Shown here: positions 1 to 8,026 of the stretch, piece by piece
How positions within the stretch are numbered: position 1 is the first letter of the stretch
Layout: the number at the start of each line of letters is the position of its first letter
Source of the DNA: Bacteroidota bacterium
GTDB taxonomy: Bacteria > Bacteroidota > Bacteroidia > NS11-12g > UBA9320
Assembly: GCA_024645005.1 (NCBI GenBank)
Contig: JAHEGS010000001.1
Coordinates: forward strand, 1-52,355
DNA length: 52,355 nt
Direction of reading: 5' to 3'
Made by a program: the position numbers and the translations under genes
The notes under the pieces: model-generated
The model's input: only the letters and a program-made list of their open reading frames with translations
Database searches by the model: none
What the model was told of the DNA's origin: nothing

Positions 1-220
1 AAAGATTGACAAAATCACCGTAGATTTACATCCAGAAGGTGGATCTGGAGATGACATTGAGGCTGAGTATACTGATTATTCAGGTCTTTTAAATGCTGAT
101 TTCCATAAAGATTTAGAGATTCCATCTACTGCTGAACATGGTGATTATCATTTCCATCTGACAGTGACTGATCAAACAGGTAAATCAACTAGCGTTGAAG
201 CAGACGTTCACGTTCACTAA
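1..220 (+). CDS. C-terminal end of a DUF4625-like exported protein (5' truncated)
   Basis: Only the last 72 codons are present, in the frame starting at base 2 and ending with TAA at 218-220. The tail is acidic and rich in histidine (HGDYHFHLTVTD, ending VHVH). It resembles the C-terminal half of the lipoprotein that follows, which has GDYHFQIRLTD at the matching place, so the two look like tandem paralogues of the Bacteroidota DUF4625 group. The function of that group is unknown. The clustered His and Asp/Glu residues could bind metal, which is inference. A strong hairpin terminator follows. Confidence 0.7.
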   Translation, partial: KIDKITVDLHPEGGSGDDIEAEYTDYSGLLNADFHKDLEIPSTAEHGDYHFHLTVTDQTGKSTSVEADVHVH

Positions 221-257
221 TTCGTTTAACCAGAAAACAACAATTAGTTGAAATTTT

Positions 258-305
258 AATAATAAGTTCACTGTGGCAATTGCCGTGGTGAACTTATTAT
301 TTTTA
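258..305 (+). terminator. Strong hairpin terminator between the two DUF4625-like genes
   Basis: A perfect 14-bp stem (258-271 with 288-301) continues inward through three G-T pairs and four more pairs (GGCA with TGCC) to an AATT loop at 278-281. A short T-run follows at 301-305. The almost unbroken stem of about 21 bp suggests it stops transcription of the upstream gene before the start at 320. Confidence 0.75.
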
Positions 306-319
306 TCATAATATAAACA

Positions 320-814
320 ATGAATACATCAAAAATTATAATATTATTAGTTGTTTTATCAATCTTATTAAATGCCTGTCAAGATGACGAGAAACCTACG
401 ATTGATACTGAAAAACCACTAATTGATTTGACTATTTTAGACGCTTTTCCTACAAGCTGTGATACACTTTATTTTGATGAGCCTTTTATCGTTAAGGCAT
501 TATTGACTGATAATGTTGAGTTGGGTGCATTTAATATTGATATCCATAACAACTTCGATCACCATACACATTCTACAGAGTTTGAGCAATGTACCTTAGG
601 TGCAGTTAAAACGGCTGAGAATCCTTATGTATATATCCAAGATTACACCCTTCCTGTCACCAATGAATTTACCACTGATGTATCGATGACTATTCCGTCA
701 AGTGATGGAACAGATTTATATGATGAGGGAGATTATCATTTTCAAATTAGGTTGACAGATAAAGAAGGTTGGTCTACAATGAAAGGATTGAATGTGAAGC
801 TGCTTCGGAGGTAG
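320..814 (+). CDS. DUF4625-type lipoprotein
   Basis: This is a 164-residue protein with a hydrophobic N-terminus and a lipobox ending at Cys20 (LLNAC), followed by an acidic linker (QDDEKP). It is therefore predicted to be a lipoprotein exported by signal peptidase II. The middle has a His cluster (HNNFDHHTHS), and the C-terminal part (GDYHFQIRLTDKEGWS) has the look of a beta-sandwich that ends in a DUF4625-like motif. It appears to be a paralogue of the truncated gene upstream. No enzymatic motif is seen. A role at the outer membrane, perhaps with metal, is inference. Confidence 0.75.
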   Translation: MNTSKIIILLVVLSILLNACQDDEKPTIDTEKPLIDLTILDAFPTSCDTLYFDEPFIVKALLTDNVELGAFNIDIHNNFDHHTHSTEFEQCTLGAVKTAENPYVYIQDYTLPVTNEFTTDVSMTIPSSDGTDLYDEGDYHFQIRLTDKEGWSTMKGLNVKLLRR

Positions 815-865
815 GGACTTGTATTAGTCATATTTAACTCTATTTTTTACCCCCCCTATAAAAAC

Positions 866-900
866 AAAGCACATTCAACAGTTTGTCAAATGTGCTTTTT
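866..900 (+). terminator. Hairpin terminator after the DUF4625-type lipoprotein
   Basis: A 10-bp perfect stem (AAAGCACATT at 866-875 with AATGTGCTTT at 889-898) is followed by T residues at 896-900. It lies 51 bp behind the lipoprotein stop codon. Confidence 0.65.
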
Positions 901-992
901 AAAATGGTGACCTCGTCAGGAATGCTTTGCGATCCTTGGTCGTTCCATTTTGAAAGAGCAAAGCTCAAATCAGGCACTGATTTGTGGCTTTC
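901..992. repeat. Two imperfect hairpins containing a copy of the tRNA-Arg 3' end
   Basis: Bases 901-951 fold as an imperfect palindrome: AAAATGG (901-907) with CCATTTT (945-951), GACC (909-912) with GGTC (938-941), AGGA (918-921) with TCCT (933-936). A second hairpin follows, with GAAAG (953-957) and CTTTC (988-992) around AAATCAG/CTGATTT (967-973 with 977-983). Bases 907-921 are identical to 1081-1095, the 3' end of the neighbouring tRNA-Arg. No coding potential is seen. Confidence 0.5.
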
Positions 993-1043
993 TTATTTTA
1001 AACTTCTCGATTAAATGAATTCAACTCGAGTATAAAACAAGAG

Positions 1044-1068
1044 AGCCCGACACCAAAAGTGTCGAGCT
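1044..1068 (-). terminator. Terminator of the tRNA-Arg gene
   Basis: Ten-base arms (1044-1053 with 1059-1068) form nine pairs with one mismatch around a 5-base loop. Read on the minus strand, it lies 13 bp behind the tRNA 3' end and is followed by a T-rich stretch, as expected for intrinsic termination. Confidence 0.65.
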
Positions 1069-1081
1069 TTGCTATTATTTG

Positions 1082-1155
1082 TGACCTCGTCAGGATTCAA
1101 ACCTGAGACCTCTTGAGCCGTAATCAAGTGCTCTATTCAGCTGAGCTACGAGGCC
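1082..1155 (-). tRNA. tRNA-Arg (anticodon ACG)
   Basis: Read on the minus strand this is a 74-nt cloverleaf. The acceptor GGCCTCG pairs with CGAGGTC (one G-T pair), the D arm is GCTC/GAGC, the anticodon stem CTTGA/TCAAG carries loop TTACGGC with anticodon ACG, and the T arm has loop TTTGAAT. The discriminator base is A. The 3' CCA is not encoded. A -7 element TATATTTG lies 17 nt upstream, with TTG 18 nt further. ACG is the usual arginine anticodon that is modified to inosine to read CGN codons. Confidence 0.95.
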
Positions 1156-1172
1156 AGTTTATTTTATGGTTG

Positions 1173-1201
1173 CAAATATAATTGGCTGAATCATTTACCA
1201 A
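1173..1201 (-). promoter_or_regulatory. Promoter of tRNA-Arg
   Basis: The minus strand reads TATATTTG at 1180-1173, an exact match to the Bacteroidota -7 consensus TAnnTTTG. TTG at 1201-1199 sits 18 nt upstream as the -33 element. The predicted start is a few bases before the tRNA 5' end. Confidence 0.7.
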
Positions 1202-1234
1202 CCATAATTTTTTTGTTCCTTAATGACTGCTGAC

Positions 1235-4200
1235 TTATTCTTCTTCAGGAGCATCAACATCCATTTCCAAATTTTCTAGTTGTTCAATGGTTGCTATCTT
1301 AGCCTTGCAAATGGCGAGTAACCCATCCTCTTCATTGAAGTAATTGTCAATGATGCTTTGTAATGTGGCTTTTGCTTGAAAAAGATCGTCTTCTAGCATG
1401 TAGATATTGCTTAGTATAATGAATCCCTTAACGACCCAGTATTCATAGGCAGAAAAATCGTCATTGAGTCGATATACATCTGCTCGTGATAATGCTATTT
1501 TTTTATCCATTAAATGAATGTAAGCCCGATTATATAAAGCTTCGGCAGTCATTTTATTTCTGCTTTCATCAATGACGTAATCAAAGTGAAACTTGGCACT
1601 ACGATAATTACTATCGAGCATTTGTACTCTACCTAATAGCATATTTGCTTCTACTAGATTCTCAATGGGGACATTTTCAATAGGTAATAGTTGTATGGCT
1701 TTGTCCTTTGCTTGTTCGAAATTGGATAAGTATTCATGGCTTCTCATTTGTCCAAGTATGGCATTTAAATAGGTGCTTTTGGAAGCAGCAATCGGTTCTA
1801 ATTTTTGGAAATAAGAAATGGCTTTTAAGTATTCTTTTCGATTGTAGTAGGTATTAGAAAGTTTGATTAGTGACTTTTCAGTAAATTCATTTCTACTTTG
1901 ATCAACTACATATTGGTAGTGAATTAATGCTTGGTCTTCATTGTCAGTGTAATAGTCACACTCTGCTTTGTAGTAATTAGCTTGTAAAATAAAGAAGCCC
2001 TTGTCATCGAATCGTTTGATGTAATTGTTTAATTCTCGAGATGCTCCAGTATAATCTTCAGCATTATATACTCGCATAGCATTTTGATAAATTGCACTAT
2101 CCTGAGCAGTAAGCCTAACTTCAGCACCTGGGATGTCTTTTACATAATCGAAATATGCTTGTGGCTTTCCTTGGTTATTGTAAATAATCTCGATAAAAGA
2201 CAATGCTTCACGACTTGGTGATGTTTTTGGAAATCGTTCAACTACCGTTTTATAATACCTCAATGCAATTTCATCCTTATTCTGATTGTAGTTGATTAAG
2301 CCTAGCTTCAAATAGCTAGTCGGTAGAAAAGGAGAGTAGTCGTGTTGGGAAATAATGAGATTAAAGATTCGATCGGCAGTTTTATAATCTTCAATAGTCA
2401 AATGCTCCATTGCCATTTGATAAAGTGCATCATCTACATATATACTCGATGAAAAATCTTTTTGAATTTTACGAAGTGTACTGATTTTGTCTAGATGTCT
2501 TTCTTTAAGACCATATAGCATACCTTGTTGAAATAGAGCATAATCACTATTGCGATAGTTATTCTTAATGATATAACTATATTCAGTGATGGCCTTGTCA
2601 TACTCACCATTAATAAAATAACAGTCGGCTAATCGTTGCGTATTATCGAGATATAGTTTCTTGTTCTCATTGTTATAGGATTCTTTGTCTTTGAATTTGG
2701 AGAAGAATATTTGAGCCTTTGGGTAATCCTTCATTTTAAAGTAGCTGTAGCCTATACTGTAATACCCGTGATTTTTATAAAGTGTGATTTCATCATAGCT
2801 CATAAAGCGATTCATCAGATTAATGCTGGTATTATAATCGCCTGATTTGGCAGCTATTTCAGCTCTCCAAAAGTAAGCATGACCTTCCTGTGTTTTGTTG
2901 ATGGGGTATTTGAGTGATTTTCTAAAGAATGTCTCAGCCTTATCGTATTCATGGTTGAGATATAGTTCCTCTGCACGATGAAAGGTAAGTTTTTGGTAGG
3001 CTTCTTTTGATCGTGTATTGAGGTTAGGGATATCTTCTAGTAACTCAATAGCTGCCTTGTAATTCTTTGTATTCAGAAAAACGTCTGCAAGTAAGGATTT
3101 CACCTCATCAGCATAAGAAGATTCTGGATACGATTTTATGAATAGGTTGATAGAGTTGATAGCGATGTTGTTTTTATTCAACTCAGCAGCTAGTTTGGCA
3201 TAATTAAAAGCCGAAACCTCACTAATAGTTGAGTTGAATTTTTTCCTACTCGCTTCTGAAAAAGCATTTAAGGCACGTTCTTTATGATTGGTATTTACAT
3301 CAATTAGTCCGATATGGTAATTGGATAATTGGCCAATTTCAGTTTCCTCATTTGCTAACAAAATATAGTAAGGTAGAGCTTCATCAAATCGATTGGCTAA
3401 ATAATAAGCGTCTGCAAATTGGTATAACTCATCTGATTTTAAAACAAGTACATCTCCTTTATATTTTTCAAAATGTCCTAAAGCTATATTCTTATTACCC
3501 AATTGGTATTGAATTTTACCCTTAAGTAATTCAATCTCATTTTGTTTTTTTGAGAGGTTAATGTTCTGGACAATGTCAAATGCTTTTTCATAAGATTGGT
3601 TTTCGTAGTGAATTTGAGCCATGTATAGCTGCATGGTTTTTGGTCCTTTGTCACCAATTTTGGTAAAAGTTGCCAAAGCACAAGTATAATCTTTAAGAAT
3701 ATAGCATTGGTAACCGTAGTAATAATTGGCTTCGATGGCGTAGATACCATCGGAGTTCATAATCTTTTTGAATTGGTTTTTAGCTAGTTCATATTCTTTG
3801 ATTTTGAATAAACTATATCCCTTTTTAAAGGTATATTCCTCTCGTTTTTCTTTTGGAAGATCTATTTCATCAATTTTATCAAAGTAGTCTATACTCCTTT
3901 TGAATCGTTCTTTTTTAAAGTAATATAAACCAAGCTCTAAGTGTACTTCGTCACTTAAATGGTGATCAAGATTTGACCGTATTAAGCTAGCTAAACGCGT
4001 ACTTGCTAGTTGTTTCTGTAATTTTAATCGAGATAATGCAATGTATAAGTCGCATTCGAAATTTAAATTTGGATGACTGTCACCATCCTTGAACGATTCA
4101 AATAATCTGATGCATGGATTAAACTGTTCTTTGATATAAAGCATTTTAGCTTTTTCAAAAGTTTGTAGGTTGTTAGTGTAAACTTCTGTTTTCTGGGCAA

Positions 4201-4264
4201 ATACAGCACTAGTGTACAAAGTAATTAACGAATAAAAAATAACGTGTTTAATCGATTTGTTCAT
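1235..4264 (-). CDS. Large exported tetratricopeptide-repeat protein
   Basis: The protein has 1009 residues with a signal peptide (residues 1-23, cleavage after VFA in AVFAQ). Nearly all of the rest is helical TPR-like repeats with typical A/Y-x-Y and N-x-A-L-x-x-F/Y signatures, for example around NYKAAIELLE and EYDKAITEYS. It ends in an acidic tail (DVDAPEEE). Bacteroidota commonly carry such thousand-residue TPR proteins, annotated only as tetratricopeptide repeat protein. They are thought to act as periplasmic or outer-membrane scaffolds. No catalytic domain is visible. A near-consensus -7 element (TAATATTG at 4290-4283) lies 18 nt before the ATG. The gene is monocistronic between two tRNA genes. 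Confidence 0.85.
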   Translation of the reverse strand: MNKSIKHVIFYSLITLYTSAVFAQKTEVYTNNLQTFEKAKMLYIKEQFNPCIRLFESFKDGDSHPNLNFECDLYIALSRLKLQKQLASTRLASLIRSNLDHHLSDEVHLELGLYYFKKERFKRSIDYFDKIDEIDLPKEKREEYTFKKGYSLFKIKEYELAKNQFKKIMNSDGIYAIEANYYYGYQCYILKDYTCALATFTKIGDKGPKTMQLYMAQIHYENQSYEKAFDIVQNINLSKKQNEIELLKGKIQYQLGNKNIALGHFEKYKGDVLVLKSDELYQFADAYYLANRFDEALPYYILLANEETEIGQLSNYHIGLIDVNTNHKERALNAFSEASRKKFNSTISEVSAFNYAKLAAELNKNNIAINSINLFIKSYPESSYADEVKSLLADVFLNTKNYKAAIELLEDIPNLNTRSKEAYQKLTFHRAEELYLNHEYDKAETFFRKSLKYPINKTQEGHAYFWRAEIAAKSGDYNTSINLMNRFMSYDEITLYKNHGYYSIGYSYFKMKDYPKAQIFFSKFKDKESYNNENKKLYLDNTQRLADCYFINGEYDKAITEYSYIIKNNYRNSDYALFQQGMLYGLKERHLDKISTLRKIQKDFSSSIYVDDALYQMAMEHLTIEDYKTADRIFNLIISQHDYSPFLPTSYLKLGLINYNQNKDEIALRYYKTVVERFPKTSPSREALSFIEIIYNNQGKPQAYFDYVKDIPGAEVRLTAQDSAIYQNAMRVYNAEDYTGASRELNNYIKRFDDKGFFILQANYYKAECDYYTDNEDQALIHYQYVVDQSRNEFTEKSLIKLSNTYYNRKEYLKAISYFQKLEPIAASKSTYLNAILGQMRSHEYLSNFEQAKDKAIQLLPIENVPIENLVEANMLLGRVQMLDSNYRSAKFHFDYVIDESRNKMTAEALYNRAYIHLMDKKIALSRADVYRLNDDFSAYEYWVVKGFIILSNIYMLEDDLFQAKATLQSIIDNYFNEEDGLLAICKAKIATIEQLENLEMDVDAPEEE

Positions 4265-4396
4265 TGATCAATTTTTACACTTCAATATTACGATGTTGTG
4301 GTGCTACATTCCTAAATGATTTGCCCACATGATATACAACATCAAAGAATCAATTATTTTTATTTTCATTTCTATTTAAAATGATAATGGGAATAA

Positions 4397-4404
4397 TATA
4401 TTTG
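4397..4404 (+). promoter_or_regulatory. Promoter -7 element of tRNA-His
   Basis: TATATTTG matches TAnnTTTG exactly and lies 35 nt before the tRNA body, so the primary transcript would carry a leader of about 25-30 nt. No good TTG -33 element is seen. Confidence 0.6.
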
Positions 4405-4440
4405 CAGCCGCATAATTGAATTTCAATTAACGCAAAAATG

Positions 4441-4514
4441 GTGGTTGTAGCTCAGTTGGTTAGAGCATCGGTTTGTGGTACCGAGGGTCGCCGGTTCGAG
4501 CCCGGTCTTCCACC
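4441..4514 (+). tRNA. tRNA-His (anticodon GTG)
   Basis: The cloverleaf has the D arm GCTC/GAGC, an anticodon stem TCGGT/ACCGA around loop TTGTGGT (anticodon GTG), and a T arm GCCGG/CCGGT with loop TTCGAGC. A G at 4440 supplies the G-1 residue typical of tRNA-His, opposite C73 at 4514. The 3' CCA is not fully encoded. Oddity: the acceptor halves GTGGTTG and CTTCCAC leave two adjacent U-U mismatches (positions 5-68 and 6-67). A terminator follows directly. Confidence 0.93.
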
Positions 4515-4520
4515 CAATCT

Positions 4521-4553
4521 AAAAGACTCACTAGACAACAGTGAGTCTTTTTG
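4521..4553 (+). terminator. Terminator of tRNA-His
   Basis: A perfect 12-bp stem (4521-4532 with 4540-4551) with a 7-base loop, running into a T-tract, begins 7 bp behind the tRNA. Confidence 0.85.
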
Positions 4554-4604
4554 TTTTATGTTAATTTGATCGTATTAATTCAAATCGTATTACATTAATA
4601 AACG

Positions 4605-4612
4605 TAACTTTG
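4605..4612 (+). promoter_or_regulatory. Promoter -7 element of the DUF4399 gene
   Basis: TAACTTTG is an exact TAnnTTTG match that ends only 5 nt before the ATG at 4618, so the mRNA is predicted to be leaderless or nearly so. Confidence 0.55.
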
Positions 4613-4617
4613 TAACC

Positions 4618-5019
4618 ATGAATAAATTTTTCTACGTTATGTCTATTCTGTTCTTAATAAGCTGTGCAAATAGCAAGACAGAAAAGACCCAAGGAGTGTC
4701 ATTTTTAAACATTCAAGATGGCGATACAATTCAATCTCCATTTCTTCTTCAGATGGGAGTAGAGGGGATGGTTTTAGAGCCCAAAGGTGCACCAAATCCA
4801 GGTCATGGTCATCATCATCTGATTGTGAATGATGGACCTATCGATGCTGGTCTGGTCATTATTGCTGACGAACAACATATTCATTATGGAGGGGGGCAAA
4901 GTGAGGATTCCGTTTCCTTAAGTCCAGGTACTTATGATTTAACACTCCAATTTGCAGATGGTATGCATGTTTCTTACGGAGAAGAATGGGCTGAGACTAT
5001 TCAAGTAACCATTAAATGA
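4618..5019 (+). CDS. DUF4399 lipoprotein
   Basis: This 133-residue protein has a short signal peptide with a lipobox ending at Cys16 (LISC), so it should be lipid-anchored. The DUF4399 domain is recognisable by the motif GHGHHHLIVNDGP at about residues 61-73 and by the later HIHYGGGQ and SPGTYDLTLQFADG stretches. The family is a small beta-sandwich of unknown function whose clustered histidines suggest metal binding, which is inference. The gene has its own promoter and is separated from the protease gene by 114 bp. Confidence 0.85.
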   Translation: MNKFFYVMSILFLISCANSKTEKTQGVSFLNIQDGDTIQSPFLLQMGVEGMVLEPKGAPNPGHGHHHLIVNDGPIDAGLVIIADEQHIHYGGGQSEDSVSLSPGTYDLTLQFADGMHVSYGEEWAETIQVTIK

Positions 5020-5133
5020 TTTTCGTTTAACTCAATTTTTTGTCTATAATAACATCAATTCATCGATATAACTTGTTTTAATTTTTTTATACTCGTTGAT
5101 TTGAACCTCAATAAATATAATATTTAACAACTC

Positions 5134-7971
5134 ATGAAAAATATCCTAACATTAACTCTTTTGGCTTTTATGTATTCATTTTCAACTGCTCAATCTTCAT
5201 TTGAGTTAATTGAAAAAGTAACCCCAGAAGAGGGTAAAGTCCTCATACCTTATGAAAAATATAAGCTTCCTGCCAATGATTTAACGCTAATCATACACGA
5301 AGATCATTCAGACCCTATAGTTCATGTTCGAGTGGCTTATCATGTGGGAAGTGCAAGAGAAAGTATTCGAAATAGTGGATTTGCTCACTTTTTTGAGCAC
5401 ATGATGTTCCAAGGTTCTAAAAACGTAGCAGATGAGGAGCATTTCAAAATAATTAGTGAATCGGGAGGTACAAACAACGCTTACACCTCTTTTGATAAAA
5501 CAGTATATCATCAGACTGCTCCAAGTAATATGACAGAAACCTTATTGTGGCTAGAGGCAGATAGAATGGGTACGCATCTAGAAGGATTTACTCAGAAGAA
5601 GTTCGAAAATCAACGAAATGCAGTAAAAAACGAAAAAAGACAACGATACGACAATCAACCCTATGGTATGGTTAATGAACTTCTATTTAAGTCTTTATTT
5701 GCTAATCATCCATACGAATGGACACCAATCGGGTTTGTTGATGATTTAGATTTGGCTTCATTTGAAGATCTTAGAAACTTTTTCCTTCGTTGGTATGGAC
5801 CAAATAATGCATCTTTAATCGTTTCAGGTGACGTTAACCCAGAAGAAGTTAAAGTGTGGGCTGAAAAATACTTCAAAGGGATAGCTAAATGTCCTGAGGT
5901 AAGAGATATGTATCCCAAGAAGCCGTTCTTGTCTACGGATTATTATGTAAAGGATTACGATAACATTTTTGCTCCATTGACACTCATGGCCTTTCCAACA
6001 GTACCAGAATACCATGCAGATGAGGCTGCTCTTGATATTCTTAGTAGAATTATCGGTGGTGGAAATAACTCAATTTTATACAAGAATCTGGAGAAAAAAG
6101 AACTTGCCCTTCAAGTGGGTGCATTTCATCAAACGCTTGAACTTGCAGGCATGTTTGGTATCCAAGTTATCACTAAACCAACTATGGCAGGAGGAATGAG
6201 CGAGGCTGACGTGGAGAAGAATATCCGTGCCTCTATCGAAGAGTTTGAAACAAGAGGTGTTTCTGATGAGGATATTGAGATTACTAAAACTCAAGCTTTG
6301 ATTTCTACATACAGTGCATTAAATAGTATTGATGCAAAATCGGAGGTATTGGCAAGCTATGACATGATGAGAGGGAATGGATACAACTTACAAGACGATA
6401 TTGATAGATATAGTTCAGTGACAAAAGAAGATGTGATTCGAGTTTATCGAAAATATATTAAAAACAAGAAGGCAGTTATTCTTCGTATTGAACGAGATAG
6501 GTCTGAAAAGGACGAGGATGATGAATCATCCAAGAGTATAAATCCACATGCTAATGAACCTAAAAAAGTAGATCCACAATACAATGGATTAACCTATAAT
6601 CCCCCTAAAGATGATTATGATCGAAGTGTTCGACCAACAAAACCCAATGCCAAGGCGTTTACTGTTCCAGACTTTTACACTGAAAAACTAGATAATGGTC
6701 TTACAGTTATTGGTAGTCAGTCCACAGAGTCTCCATTAGTATATTTCTATATTGAAATGGAAGGCGGTCATTTGTTAGAGGGTGATAAGAAGATAAACAC
6801 CGGTACAGCTATGGTAACGGCTTCCATGATGGGAGAGGGAACTCAAAAATTAACTACAGAAGAGTTCTCACGAGAGTTGGAGAAGTTGGGAAGTCGGATT
6901 AGTTTTAATAGCGGTGTGACAAGTAGTTCTGTCTTTGTAAGTTGCTTAAAAGCAAATGTTGACCCAACTTTAGCCCTATTGAAAGAAACTCTATTTGAAC
7001 CACGATTTGATGAGGAAGATTTCAAACGAATTAAAAATCAATTGTTAGAGAATTTGAAGACTCAAAAAAGTAACCCTTCTGTGATGGCAAGAAAAGCATG
7101 GGGTTCTATCCTATTTGAAGGAACAATACTTGAGGATTATTATTACGGAAATTACAAGTCTCTATCTAAGATCGGATTAGATGATGTGAAAAATTTTTAC
7201 AGTCAGTTCTATTCACCTAATGTGAGCACACTTGTCATATCTGGTGACATCAGCCAATCTGAAGCGATGGGTAAACTTGGATTCCTAAAGGAATGGAAAA
7301 ATACCAACGTGAGTATTCCCAGTATCCCAGAATTGGCAATGCCTGAGTCAACTGCCATTTATTTAGTTGATAAGCCTTATGCAGCTCAATCCACTATTTA
7401 TATAGGTCATCCTGGACCTAAGTATGATTACAATGGAGAATATTTCAAGGCTGGTGTTATGAATTTCTCTCTTGGAGGGGCTTTCAATAGTCGTATCAAT
7501 CTCAACTTAAGAGAAGATAAAGGATATACCTATGGTGCTAGTTCTGGATTTTCTGGATCGGATCAATATGGTGTGTTTCGATTTTCATCCGAAATCAAGA
7601 AAGAAGCTACTGATAGTGCGATTCGAGAGGTCATGTATGAGTTTAATAACTTTTTAGACAAAGGAATCACACAGGAGGAGTTAGATTTTACCAAATCATC
7701 GATTACACTGAGTGAAGCCTTGGACTACGAAACGCCATTCCAAAAGTTGAATTTCCTAAGTAGAATAGCTGAATATAATTTACCAAAGGATTATACTACA
7801 CAGCAGTCCAATATGATTAACGCCATGACTGTATCTGATGTCAATGCGATTGCAAAACAGATGCTGAAACCAGATAACATGGTAATTATTGTTGTAGGTC
7901 ATGCTTATAAAATTCGAAAAGGATTGAATAATCTAGGCTATGGAAAAATCAAAGAAATAACAGTAGAATAG
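5134..7971 (+). CDS. M16 family zinc metalloprotease, two-domain form
   Basis: The protein has 945 residues with a signal peptide (cleavage after AQ at residue 20). The inverted zinc motif HFFEH is at residues 85-89 and the third ligand is Glu167 in KNEKRQ. A second M16 half begins at about residue 515 (FYTEKLDNGLTVI) and lacks HxxEH, as usual for the inactive partner half of PqqL/insulinase-like fusions. The two halves close around peptides, and cleavage of small proteins in the periplasm is expected. A charged linker (SEKDEDDESSKS) follows the first half. The substrate is unknown. A bidirectional terminator follows the stop. Confidence 0.92.
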   Translation: MKNILTLTLLAFMYSFSTAQSSFELIEKVTPEEGKVLIPYEKYKLPANDLTLIIHEDHSDPIVHVRVAYHVGSARESIRNSGFAHFFEHMMFQGSKNVADEEHFKIISESGGTNNAYTSFDKTVYHQTAPSNMTETLLWLEADRMGTHLEGFTQKKFENQRNAVKNEKRQRYDNQPYGMVNELLFKSLFANHPYEWTPIGFVDDLDLASFEDLRNFFLRWYGPNNASLIVSGDVNPEEVKVWAEKYFKGIAKCPEVRDMYPKKPFLSTDYYVKDYDNIFAPLTLMAFPTVPEYHADEAALDILSRIIGGGNNSILYKNLEKKELALQVGAFHQTLELAGMFGIQVITKPTMAGGMSEADVEKNIRASIEEFETRGVSDEDIEITKTQALISTYSALNSIDAKSEVLASYDMMRGNGYNLQDDIDRYSSVTKEDVIRVYRKYIKNKKAVILRIERDRSEKDEDDESSKSINPHANEPKKVDPQYNGLTYNPPKDDYDRSVRPTKPNAKAFTVPDFYTEKLDNGLTVIGSQSTESPLVYFYIEMEGGHLLEGDKKINTGTAMVTASMMGEGTQKLTTEEFSRELEKLGSRISFNSGVTSSSVFVSCLKANVDPTLALLKETLFEPRFDEEDFKRIKNQLLENLKTQKSNPSVMARKAWGSILFEGTILEDYYYGNYKSLSKIGLDDVKNFYSQFYSPNVSTLVISGDISQSEAMGKLGFLKEWKNTNVSIPSIPELAMPESTAIYLVDKPYAAQSTIYIGHPGPKYDYNGEYFKAGVMNFSLGGAFNSRINLNLREDKGYTYGASSGFSGSDQYGVFRFSSEIKKEATDSAIREVMYEFNNFLDKGITQEELDFTKSSITLSEALDYETPFQKLNFLSRIAEYNLPKDYTTQQSNMINAMTVSDVNAIAKQMLKPDNMVIIVVGHAYKIRKGLNNLGYGKIKEITVE

Positions 7972-7995
7972 CACAAGTCATATTCTCAGTATAAT

Positions 7996-8026
7996 AAAGG
8001 GTAGATCTGATGATTTACCCTTTTTT
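7996..8026. terminator. Bidirectional terminator between the M16 protease and the GT4 gene
   Basis: The stem AAAGGGTAGATC (7996-8007) pairs with GATTTACCCTTT (8012-8023) with one G-T pair and a TGAT loop, followed by T residues to 8026. It also covers the stop codon (8015-8017) of the convergent glycosyltransferase gene. Confidence 0.8.

Noticed and set aside
907-951. A possible second, degenerate tRNA gene
   Set aside because: Only 15 bases match tRNA-Arg. No D arm, anticodon stem or acceptor 5' half can be folded around them, so it is called a partial repeat.
3484-3750. Reading frames of 60-90 codons on either strand inside long genes, such as the TPR, M16, valS, DUF349 and universal stress genes
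   Set aside because: They lie wholly inside well-supported genes in another frame and show no family features or start signals.
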